A stretch of DNA of 41,433 bases, from the IMG/VR virus record IMGVR_UViG_3300017732_000018, positions 1 through 41,433 of that record. One strand, given 5' to 3'. The notes beneath the pieces were generated by a model. It had not been told where the DNA came from and ran no database searches. It saw only the letters and a list, made by a program, of their open reading frames with translations. This DNA is from a virus. The translations under genes were made by a program, and so were the position numbers. Below are positions 18,395 through 23,909 of this stretch, piece after piece; the stretch's first letter is position 1, and every line of letters begins with the position of its first letter.

Positions 18395-18431
18395 AAAAAA
18401 AGGGTGGCGATAATAGGAGTAACCGCCACCC
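18395..18431 (-). terminator. Rho-independent terminator between SSB-like gene and primase
   Basis: Read on the minus strand, GGGTGGCG and CGCCACCC form a perfect 8-bp stem around a 14-nt loop and are followed by seven Ts. It lies just after the SSB-like gene stop and before the primase ribosome-binding site, so it probably reduces expression of primase, helicase and polymerase relative to the SSB-like pair. Confidence 0.85.
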
Positions 18432-18440
18432 TCATGTTAC

Positions 18441-19238
18441 TTAAAACGGTATGTCGTTGTCTTGATCATGCGAGGATTGGGACTCGTTATGATCTGGATC
18501 TTTTACCGCTTTGACTTCACCCGCCGCGACACTGTCACGAAAGGCTTTGGCTTCAAGCAACACATCTCTGTTATCAAGTAGACCTACCTTTGCAATCTGG
18601 TAGTTGGCCCACGTACCTTGGTCATTGCTTTCCTCAGTAGTTGTTAACTTCCAAGAGGTGGCAAACACAGGAGGAGTAATAAGCTTCTCCGTCTTGGGAT
18701 GCGGTATCTTCTGCATAGCAATCTGTGTCTTCCATCTACGGCTGACCTTGAGTTGCGTGGACTTCATGTCCACAACAACTGGTTGAAACGAACCATCAGA
18801 ACTAAGCAGCAGACAATAGTGTTGGTCAGACTTAACCAACTCATTACCTGTTGGCAGTATCTCCTTTGAACCCTGTCGCTCTGCTCGTGTAAGCATTGGA
18901 TCGTTGGCTGCAATCTCGCCACGAAACCCACCGCCTTGTTCACGAGGGATGAACTCGAGATACTTTGTAGTCTGGAAACAAGGGACGAGAGTAACGCCCT
19001 CTTCTCCTTCAAAGTATTCGTTCGTTACCGTATTGTACATGTCACCAGAAGAGATACCTTCGATATGCTCTGGTTTCTTTTTGTTAAGCTGTGGCGACAA
19101 TGCCTGTGCGATACGCAAGAACGGTATTTGCATTTCACTACTGTCAAATACTGCACCCTCCCCTGCGAAATCTAAGATATCATCCATTACGTTTGTGCTT
19201 ACTTCCACACCTTTTGCTTTTGCAACTGCGTTAGCCAT
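18441..19238 (-). CDS. SSB-like single-stranded DNA-binding protein candidate
   Basis: This 265-aa protein ends in an acidic, flexible tail HDQDNDIPF, nearly identical to the protein-interaction tip of bacterial SSB (DDDIPF). The core is mixed beta-rich and contains VVVDMKSTQLKVSRRWKT. I do not see a classical OB-fold signature by eye. Abundant phage SSB analogues with unrelated cores but this tip are known. The strong terminator directly downstream fits an abundant protein. It shares TAATG with the upstream gene. Confidence 0.7.
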   Translation of the reverse strand: MANAVAKAKGVEVSTNVMDDILDFAGEGAVFDSSEMQIPFLRIAQALSPQLNKKKPEHIEGISSGDMYNTVTNEYFEGEEGVTLVPCFQTTKYLEFIPREQGGGFRGEIAANDPMLTRAERQGSKEILPTGNELVKSDQHYCLLLSSDGSFQPVVVDMKSTQLKVSRRWKTQIAMQKIPHPKTEKLITPPVFATSWKLTTTEESNDQGTWANYQIAKVGLLDNRDVLLEAKAFRDSVAAGEVKAVKDPDHNESQSSHDQDNDIPF

Positions 19239-19798
19239 TATGCTTTCCTCCGAATTTGTGCTGCGTTTGCGATAAATGCCCCGAACATATCGAGATCGAT
19301 TGGTTTACCATCTGTCACACGTTCTTTTATAAACGCCTTGAGTGTCGATGGATGAACATGTGTCTTGGTCTTTGGATCAAAGCCACGGTCTTTCAACATG
19401 CCAACTACATCTCCTGCCATGTTGTCTTCGCCTTTGCCAAACGAACAAGTGACATCGTTCTTTATGATGTCGTCCAATCCTTTATCACGCAACCATGCGA
19501 AAGCTTCTTCCTTGCGATCCTGTGGGATAGAAGCATGGACCATCATCTTACGCTCGACGGTCAATCCGTCTACGTCTATCCGTTCCATACCCATCTCATC
19601 CATAAGAGCAGGGATATTCTCAATGGAAAGCTTGTGCTTCTCAGCCTTTAAACTTTTCATATGAGTTTCCGCATCCTCGATTTGCTTCTCGATGTTGCGG
19701 AGTGAGCGAACAAGATCACTTAATTGTTTTCCTGTGCCGCTATCGACTTTGGTAAGTGCCTCACCATCATCGAAGTAGTCTTCAAATAAATCACTCAT
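19238..19798 (-). CDS. Conserved replication-module protein with coiled coil
   Basis: This 186-aa protein starts the leftward replication operon. An acidic N-terminus is followed by a coiled coil (RSLRNIEKQIEDAETHMKSL), a compact domain with the segment IDVDGLTVERKM, and an alpha/beta C-terminus with HPSTLKAFIKERV. I recall similar proteins beside SSB-like genes in phages; function unknown. The gene is coupled to the SSB-like gene by TAATG, suggesting the two act together. Confidence 0.75.
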   Translation of the reverse strand: MSDLFEDYFDDGEALTKVDSGTGKQLSDLVRSLRNIEKQIEDAETHMKSLKAEKHKLSIENIPALMDEMGMERIDVDGLTVERKMMVHASIPQDRKEEAFAWLRDKGLDDIIKNDVTCSFGKGEDNMAGDVVGMLKDRGFDPKTKTHVHPSTLKAFIKERVTDGKPIDLDMFGAFIANAAQIRRKA

Positions 19799-19871
19799 AA
19801 GTTTTTTTCCTCTTCAGGGTTGAATTATGAACCACCATGGTCCACATATAAGACTATATAAGGAGCGTGAG
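19799..19871. promoter_or_regulatory. Divergent promoter region of replication and SNF2 operons
   Basis: This 73-bp gap separates two divergently transcribed operons and must hold regulatory sequence for at least one of them unless transcripts overlap. It contains a perfect 8-bp palindrome ACCATGGT, a TTGAAT and a TATAAG in the rightward direction, but their spacing (about 21 nt) is too wide for a normal sigma70 promoter. AAGGAG at 19860-19865 decides the start of the SNF2 gene. Confidence 0.4.
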
Positions 19872-21335
19872 ATGAATTACAAGTATAAATTTAAAACAAA
19901 ACCATATAAACATCAAAATACTGCTTTGGACTTAGCGGGACAAAGACCGTCGTTTGGTTTTTTTATGGAGATGGGAACAGGTAAATCGAAAGTACTGATT
20001 GATAACATGGGTATGCTTTACGCAGCCGGACTGATTAATTTTGCTCTGATCATTGCACCAAAAGGTGTGTATCGAAACTGGGTAGCCAAAGAAATACCAG
20101 AGCATATGTCAGGTGATGTACCGCATCGAGTGATTCGGTGGGTCAGTGGACCCAACAAGAAACAACAGGAGGAGATGCGCTCCGTGAAAGACAAGTTCGA
20201 TGGGCTTACCATCTTTGTCATGAACGTCGAAGCTTTCTCTACATTAAAAGGTAAACAAGGAGGCGAGTGGTTGGGTCGTGCATTTGGGGCCAATGGCCTG
20301 ATTGCTATCGATGAAGCAACCACTATAAAAAATAATACAGCCAAACGCACAAAGAATTTATGCAAAATATCTCAAGTTTTCAAGTTCAAAAGGTTGTTGA
20401 CTGGGTCTCCGATAACAAAAAGTCCGCTCGATATATATGCACAGGCAGATTTCTTACAGCACGGTATTCTAGGATACGATTCCTATTACGCTTTTCAAAA
20501 CAGATACGCAGTCATGTTCAAACAAAAGATGGGAGCCAAGTCTTTTAATCAGATCGTTGGCTATCGAAACATCGAGGAGCTCACGAAAAAGATCGACGGG
20601 TTCAGCTATCGAGTGCTCAAAAAAGAATGCCTCGATCTCCCAGAAAAAGTTTACTCTGTTCGATACGTCGAGATGACCAAAGAACAGAAAGCCATGTACG
20701 AATCGATCCGAAAACATGCACTCGTCATGCTCGAGGATGGAGAAATGACCACGGCCCCTGCTGTAATCACACAGCTTCTGCGTATGCAGCAGATATTATC
20801 AGGGCATCTGAAGACAGACGATGGAGAGATGGTAACGTTTCCCTCCCTGCGGACCAACGCCCTTAAAGATATTCTCGAGGAGCACGATGGCAAAGCCATA
20901 ATATGGAGCCGCTTCCGTCACGACATCAAAACAATCACAGATATGTTAAACAAAGAGTTCGGAGAAGGATCCGCTGCTGCTTACTTCGGAGATACATCCG
21001 ACGATGTCAGACAATCAATCATCGAGAACTTTCAAGACCCGTCCTCGAACCTTCGGTTCTTTGTCGGCAACCCTGCAACCGCAGGCTATGGTCTAACATT
21101 GACCGAAGCAAACCTCGTGGTGTACTATGCGAATGACTTTAACCTCGAAACTCGGATCCAGTCTGAGGATCGAGCCCACAGGATTGGACAAAAGAGTAAC
21201 GTGACATACATCGATCTTATAACTGATGGCACTATCGACGAGAAGATCGTGCGATCCTTGCAAGCAAAGATCGAGTTAGGTGCAAAGGTTCTTGGTGAGG
21301 AAGTAAAACAATGGCTGACTTTGACCCCAAAATAA
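19872..21335 (+). CDS. SNF2-type superfamily 2 helicase / translocase
   Basis: The 487-aa product starts at the ATG preceded by AAGGAG; the in-frame ATG 45 nt upstream lacks such a site. Motif I is MGTGKS (near 34-39), motif II is DEAT (147-150, a DEAH-box variant), motif III is LLTGSPI, and the C-terminal RecA-like domain has FFVGNPATAGYGLTLTEAN and HRIGQKSN...GTIDEKIV, the typical SNF2/SWI2 end. Such phage enzymes translocate on double-stranded DNA and are implicated in replication or recombination. It faces away from the replication operon. Confidence 0.95.
   Translation: MNYKYKFKTKPYKHQNTALDLAGQRPSFGFFMEMGTGKSKVLIDNMGMLYAAGLINFALIIAPKGVYRNWVAKEIPEHMSGDVPHRVIRWVSGPNKKQQEEMRSVKDKFDGLTIFVMNVEAFSTLKGKQGGEWLGRAFGANGLIAIDEATTIKNNTAKRTKNLCKISQVFKFKRLLTGSPITKSPLDIYAQADFLQHGILGYDSYYAFQNRYAVMFKQKMGAKSFNQIVGYRNIEELTKKIDGFSYRVLKKECLDLPEKVYSVRYVEMTKEQKAMYESIRKHALVMLEDGEMTTAPAVITQLLRMQQILSGHLKTDDGEMVTFPSLRTNALKDILEEHDGKAIIWSRFRHDIKTITDMLNKEFGEGSAAAYFGDTSDDVRQSIIENFQDPSSNLRFFVGNPATAGYGLTLTEANLVVYYANDFNLETRIQSEDRAHRIGQKSNVTYIDLITDGTIDEKIVRSLQAKIELGAKVLGEEVKQWLTLTPK
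20845..20859 (+). repeat. Dispersed GC-rich element copy (GGACCAACG form)
   Basis: CCCTGCGGACCAACG, identical to the copy at 15320, lies inside the SNF2 gene on the coding strand (SLRTNA). Confidence 0.8.
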
Positions 21336-21526
21336 CTAAGCTGCTCGAGGAAAGATGTGTTGGATACGCATCTGAGAAAACAGCAGCAAAAGAAATAGCA
21401 GAGATAACCGGGCTTAACCTGGATGTCGCCAGGGCTTTCTCCAGGGGATGGTCTGCCCTGCGGCCCCACGAAGTCAGGGGATACAGAAAAGATATCCCTA
21501 GAAAAAAGTTGACCAAAAATAAATAA
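21311..21526 (+). CDS. Small basic protein downstream of SNF2 helicase
   Basis: This 71-aa protein overlaps the SNF2 gene by 25 nt. The segment TAAKEIAEITGLNLDVARAF could form a helix-turn-helix, and the C-terminus is strongly basic (RKDIPRKKLTKNK), so nucleic-acid binding is plausible. The family is not recognised. Its coding sequence contains one copy of the dispersed CCTGCGGCCCCACG element, and a strong terminator follows. Confidence 0.65.
   Translation: MADFDPKITKLLEERCVGYASEKTAAKEIAEITGLNLDVARAFSRGWSALRPHEVRGYRKDIPRKKLTKNK
21455..21470 (+). repeat. Dispersed GC-rich element copy (GGCCCCACG form)
   Basis: GCCCTGCGGCCCCACG inside the small gene after SNF2 (ALRPH). Identical 16-mers are at 28447 and 28490. 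Confidence 0.85.
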
Positions 21527-21595
21527 TTATTAAACTGATTGTACCTGTAGTGGATTATGCTCCATATATATCCACTTGATGCCTCGGTAAACTAA

Positions 21596-21623
21596 GGGGA
21601 CCAAAACTGGTCCCCATTTTTTT
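21596..21623 (+). terminator. Strong Rho-independent terminator
   Basis: GGGGACCA and TGGTCCCC form a perfect 8-bp stem with a 4-nt loop, followed by A and seven Ts. It ends the SNF2 transcript and lies at the convergent junction with the leftward accessory operon. On the minus strand the hairpin is the same but the T tract is poor, so leftward termination would be weaker. The 70 bp before it hold no gene that I can see. Confidence 0.92.
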
Positions 21624-21810
21624 AGATCTTAACTCCGTTCATTCTAAGCTTAGAAACAAACTCTTTTAATTCCTCTCGAGCATAAAACAAATCTTGTTGT
21701 ACGTTAGGTCGAGCATCATATCGGTATCGTTCTGTCTCGAGGTTATCCACCTGTTGTTTTAGAAAACGGTATTCAAACTTATGTGCAGGGCTTAACGATT
21801 CATCCCCCAT
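21622..21810 (-). CDS. Small coiled-coil protein, last gene of the accessory operon
   Basis: This 62-aa protein is helical throughout (FEYRFLKQQVDNLETERYRY) with heptad-like leucines. Its start overlaps the upstream gene by 11 nt. The family is not recognised. Confidence 0.65.
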   Translation of the reverse strand: MGDESLSPAHKFEYRFLKQQVDNLETERYRYDARPNVQQDLFYAREELKEFVSKLRMNGVKI

Positions 21811-21955
21811 TGTCTACGTTCTCCTCTTGATGTTCTTTTTCCCAAGGAGGTTGGGACAGGCTTACATCTTCCTTGTTTATGTTAGCCATCCGACGTTTGT
21901 ATCCCATCCATTCCTTCTCTGCCTCAGTCCACTTCTTATTTGTTCTGTCTTTCAT
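21800..21955 (-). CDS. 51-aa basic/acidic small protein
   Basis: The N-terminus MKDRTNKKWTEAEKEWMGYK is highly charged and helical; the C-terminus is acidic. The gene is supported by an ATGA overlap with the upstream gene and an 11-nt overlap with the downstream one. No family is recognised. Confidence 0.6.
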   Translation of the reverse strand: MKDRTNKKWTEAEKEWMGYKRRMANINKEDVSLSQPPWEKEHQEENVDNGG

Positions 21956-22164
21956 GGTCTCACCTTTGGTTTAACAAGTTTGTTGGACGCAACCTGAGTG
22001 CCCTTGCAATGTATCAACACCGAATCATGTTGGTTTTCCATGATGGCATACATAGCCTCCTTATTGTAACTACAAGCATCGTAACTCGGAAACAAAATAT
22101 TGTGCGTTGTTTGTTCGCCTTGAACAAAATAAGTTAGTACCATGAAGGTGAAGTATTTAATCAT
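21952..22164 (-). CDS. Small putative exported protein
   Basis: The 70-aa product begins MIKYFTFMVLTYFVQG, a short hydrophobic segment after one lysine that looks like a signal peptide or membrane anchor. The rest is soluble with two cysteines (DACSYNKEA and LIHCKG), possibly a disulphide in the periplasm. ATGA overlaps link it to both neighbours. An exclusion or envelope role is only a guess. Confidence 0.7.
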   Translation of the reverse strand: MIKYFTFMVLTYFVQGEQTTHNILFPSYDACSYNKEAMYAIMENQHDSVLIHCKGTQVASNKLVKPKVRP

Positions 22165-22382
22165 TCCAATCCTATCCTTTCCTCAAATATCATTACGTCA
22201 GTACTCCCGCACTTAACGCATGGTTGAGTTTTTGTTTCTTCTAATTGATCCAGTGACATTGGATATCGAGCCGGACTCCACATCCATCCACATAAACCAC
22301 AGTGCAAGTTAAGTTGACTTACTCGCCTCTCGCCCTGCGGCCTCACGCCTAAGAACTTTGCAGCTATCGGACCACCTCCCAT
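22161..22382 (-). CDS. Small zinc-ribbon protein
   Basis: This 73-aa protein has two zinc knuckles, CGLC near residue 28 and CVKC near residue 55. It overlaps the upstream winged-helix gene by 19 nt and the downstream gene by ATGA. Its sequence includes one copy of the dispersed CTGCGGCCTCACG element on the opposite strand. The function is unknown; the two genes might form a DNA-binding pair. Confidence 0.7.
   Translation of the reverse strand: MGGGPIAAKFLGVRPQGERRVSQLNLHCGLCGWMWSPARYPMSLDQLEETKTQPCVKCGSTDVMIFEERIGLE
22332..22347 (+). repeat. Dispersed GC-rich element copy (GGCCTCACG form)
   Basis: GCCCTGCGGCCTCACG inside a minus-strand zinc-ribbon gene; one base differs from the main form. 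Confidence 0.75.
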
Positions 22383-22606
22383 ACGCCCTCGGCCCCTGCA
22401 TCTACATTCGTATCACGAATTAATCCTTTGTTATGCAGTGCCGATAGTTGTGGTCGAATGATCGAGAGCTTTATACCCATGCGATCCGATAGCTGTCTCG
22501 CGGTCCCCTGACCTCGCTCCAACTCACCAAGGATTTGTTCCTTGCGTGTCAGCTTCTGATTAGTTTGCTGCTTATTAGTTAATCGTTTCCAAAACTCCTT
22601 GATCAT
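22364..22606 (-). CDS. Winged-helix DNA-binding protein downstream of tas
   Basis: This 80-aa protein contains RKEQILGELERGQGTARQLS followed by LSIIRPQLSALHNKGLIRDT, a standard winged helix-turn-helix arrangement (MarR/ArsR-like) with a C-terminal wing ending in VWEVVR. Its ribosome-binding site AAAGGAG and start lie inside the last 32 nt of the tas gene, so its expression is coupled to tas. It may regulate the operon or the TIGR-Tas locus; that is inference from position. Confidence 0.8.
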   Translation of the reverse strand: MIKEFWKRLTNKQQTNQKLTRKEQILGELERGQGTARQLSDRMGIKLSIIRPQLSALHNKGLIRDTNVDAGAEGVWEVVR

Positions 22607-23312
22607 CAGATACTCCTTTCCATTCTATGTATAGATCTTTAATCAATCGCTTAGTCATGTATCGCAGTGCCCTGTTGTGAGCATGTCCATCCGTCTCAAC
22701 TCTCTCACGCTCCATGAGCTTTCGAGTGTCATAAACTTTTCTATATGGACCTGCTTTTTCTTCTTTGCCTTGAGCTTTCAACAAGCTGTCTCCGATTGTC
22801 CAGAATACAGCGTGTCTTGAGGGATTGTAGCCATGCAGTATAGCCATGTCTTTGTTAGAGTGTTTGCGTTGACGCTCACCCTCAACCACGGCAAGACCTG
22901 CACGTTTGTAAATACCATCAAGTTCCTTATCATAGGCCATGAAATCGCCTATCTCTCCGACAGTGGCTGCAAGACCAAGATGCCCGAAACCTTTTACTTT
23001 GTCTACAAAAGTCGAAACAGGTAACGTCTTGGCATAGTTAGCTAATTGTTTTTCAAGACGCTTACGCTCTTGCAGTATTGGCTTACGTGCCTCGAACAAC
23101 GCATTGAACTGAGAGTATTCAAGCAACGTAGATTGACCAGTGCTTAGTTCTTTATAGAACTTGTCTCCTTCTTTCTTGTCACCGTCTCGTAGGGAACGGC
23201 ACATGGCTTTGATTTGCAACACCAGTTTGGTGTCGGCTCGTACCATGTTCTGGCGGTCACGCCAGTAGTAGTTTATTTGTGCTATAGTCGGGTCTTCATA
23301 TCTTGTATCCAT
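22575..23312 (-). CDS. tasA: TIGR-associated protein, TasA-like (Nop / IS110 C-terminal type RNA-binding protein)
   Basis: This 245-aa protein starts at the ATG at 23312, seven nt after AAGGAG; the open frame upstream runs through the repeat array and is not a credible N-terminus. Residues ~10-98 are helical and probably coiled-coil. Residues 102-128 (VDKVKGFGHLGLAATVGEIG) are a helix-hairpin-helix of the kind in the C-terminal (Transposase_20) part of IS110 transposases. The segments YNPSRHAVFWTIGDSLLK (162-179) and AHNRALRYMTKRLIKDLYIE (211-230) match the later helices of that domain. No N-terminal DEDD/RuvC domain and no HNH domain is present, so this is a binding protein rather than a nuclease. 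In TIGR-Tas systems the Nop-related domain binds 36-nt guide RNAs and, with them, target DNA. The adjoining array makes this assignment strong; without it, a decayed IS110 transposase would be the alternative. Confidence 0.85.
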   Translation of the reverse strand: MDTRYEDPTIAQINYYWRDRQNMVRADTKLVLQIKAMCRSLRDGDKKEGDKFYKELSTGQSTLLEYSQFNALFEARKPILQERKRLEKQLANYAKTLPVSTFVDKVKGFGHLGLAATVGEIGDFMAYDKELDGIYKRAGLAVVEGERQRKHSNKDMAILHGYNPSRHAVFWTIGDSLLKAQGKEEKAGPYRKVYDTRKLMERERVETDGHAHNRALRYMTKRLIKDLYIEWKGVSDDQGVLETIN

Positions 23313-23337
23313 ATTGGATCTCCTTGGTTGAGAGGCG
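23313..23337 (-). promoter_or_regulatory. Terminal half-edge repeat fused to the tas ribosome-binding site
   Basis: The last edge repeat is only a 5' half (CGCCTCTC at 23337-23330). Its CCTCTC can pair with GAGAGG of the previous edge repeat to enclose unit 10. AAGGAG (23325-23320) follows 4 nt later, then the tas ATG. TCTC in the half-edge could instead pair with GAGA of the ribosome-binding site, so guide processing and tas translation could be mutually linked. The regulatory idea is inference. Confidence 0.6.
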
Positions 23338-23369
23338 TGTGATCCTTGACATTTCTGCGAGTGATGTTT
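23338..23369 (-). repeat. TIGR unit 10 (last, next to tas)
   Basis: Spacer A AAACATCACT, loop repeat CGCAGAAATGTC (one G-U pair in the loop stem), spacer B AAGGATCACA. The edge repeats around it are diverged, yet the stem GAGAGG/CCTCTC is preserved by paired changes. Confidence 0.84.
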
Positions 23370-23394
23370 GACCTCTCGTGAATAAGTGGGAGCG

Positions 23395-23426
23395 ATCATA
23401 GATGGGCATTGCTGCGTGGTAACAAA
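23395..23426 (-). repeat. TIGR unit 9
   Basis: Spacer A TTTGTTACCA, loop repeat CGCAGCAATGCC, spacer B CATCTATGAT. Enclosed by GGGAGC and GCTCCC. Confidence 0.88.
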
Positions 23427-23453
23427 GGCTCCCGTAAACTGGTGGGGAGGATG

Positions 23454-23485
23454 GGCCTCGTCTGGCATTGCTGCGATCTACTGGT
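23454..23485 (-). repeat. TIGR unit 8
   Basis: Spacer A ACCAGTAGAT, loop repeat CGCAGCAATGCC (GCAA tetraloop), spacer B AGACGAGGCC. Enclosed by GGGGAGG and CCTCCCC, 7 bp perfect. Confidence 0.88.
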
Positions 23486-23510
23486 GTCCCTCCCCTAACT
23501 GGTGGAGGCG

Positions 23511-23542
23511 GTGTCGGTGTGACACTCTTGTGGCGGATTTTT
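23511..23542 (-). repeat. TIGR unit 7 (covarying stem)
   Basis: Spacer A AAAAATCCGC, loop repeat CACAAGAGTGTC, spacer B ACACCGACAC. The enclosing stem is GGAGGC/GCCTCC instead of the usual GGGAGC/GCTCCC: both arms changed together. Loop stem ACA/TGT is also compensated. Confidence 0.86.
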
Positions 23543-23571
23543 GGCCTCCGTAAAACTAATCGGGAAGGGCA

Positions 23572-23603
23572 ATTCGGCATTGGCATTTCTGCGTGCATAG
23601 TCT
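23572..23603 (-). repeat. TIGR unit 6
   Basis: Spacer A AGACTATGCA, loop repeat CGCAGAAATGCC, spacer B AATGCCGAAT. Enclosed by GGGGAGGG and CCCTTCCC (one G-U pair). Confidence 0.88.
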
Positions 23604-23628
23604 GACCCTCCCCTAACTGGTGGGAGCG

Positions 23629-23660
23629 CACTAAGTGTGACATTGCTGTGCCATGACTTT
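23629..23660 (-). repeat. TIGR unit 5
   Basis: Spacer A AAAGTCATGG, loop repeat CACAGCAATGTC, spacer B ACACTTAGTG. The loop stem changes from GCA/TGC to ACA/TGT, a compensated change, with GCAA tetraloop. Enclosed by GGGAGC and GCTCCC. Confidence 0.88.
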
Positions 23661-23688
23661 GGCTCCCGTAAACTAATCGAGGAGGGTG

Positions 23689-23720
23689 TGCACAGGATGG
23701 CACCTCTGAGACGGATTTGT
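23689..23720 (-). repeat. TIGR unit 4 (divergent loop repeat)
   Basis: Spacer A ACAAATCCGT, loop repeat CTCAGAGGTGCC, spacer B ATCCTGTGCA. The loop repeat has lost one stem pair and the GNRA loop. Enclosing stem AGGGT/ACCCT is perfect for 5 bp and imperfect beyond. Spacer A is 8/10 identical to spacer 7A. Confidence 0.82.
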
Positions 23721-23745
23721 GACCCTTCCCTAACTGGTGGGAGCG

Positions 23746-23777
23746 GTCCTCCATAGGCATTACTGCGCAGTCATGAC
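23746..23777 (-). repeat. TIGR unit 3
   Basis: Spacer A GTCATGACTG, loop repeat CGCAGTAATGCC (GTAA tetraloop), spacer B TATGGAGGAC. Enclosed by TGGGAGC and GCTCCCA. Confidence 0.9.
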
Positions 23778-23805
23778 GGCTCCCATAAACTGATCGGGAA
23801 GGGTG

Positions 23806-23837
23806 CGTTTCTACGGGCATTTCTGCGGATATGCAAA
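23806..23837 (-). repeat. TIGR unit 2
   Basis: Spacer A TTTGCATATC, loop repeat CGCAGAAATGCC (GAAA tetraloop), spacer B CGTAGAAACG. Enclosed by GGGAGGGT and ACCCTTCCC, nine pairs counting one G-U. Confidence 0.9.
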
Positions 23838-23862
23838 GACCCTCCCCTAACTGGTGGGAGCG

Positions 23863-23894
23863 ATCTTCGTATGGCATCTCTGCGCTGACACGCT
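23863..23894 (-). repeat. TIGR unit 1
   Basis: Spacer A AGCGTGTCAG, loop repeat CGCAGAGATGCC (GAGA tetraloop), spacer B ATACGAAGAT. Enclosed by TGGGAGC (from a half edge repeat that starts the array) and GCTCCCA. Confidence 0.88.
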
Positions 23895-23909
23895 GGCTCC
23901 CATGACTAA

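Noticed and set aside
22575-23312. IS110-family insertion sequence
   Set aside because: The N-terminal DEDD/RuvC catalytic domain is missing, no element ends are seen, and the gene is tightly fitted in a phage operon next to a guide array.
23313-23468. An N-terminal extension of the Tas protein by 52 residues
   Set aside because: The extension translates array units 8-10. The ATG at 23312 has AAGGAG at the right distance and gives a complete domain.
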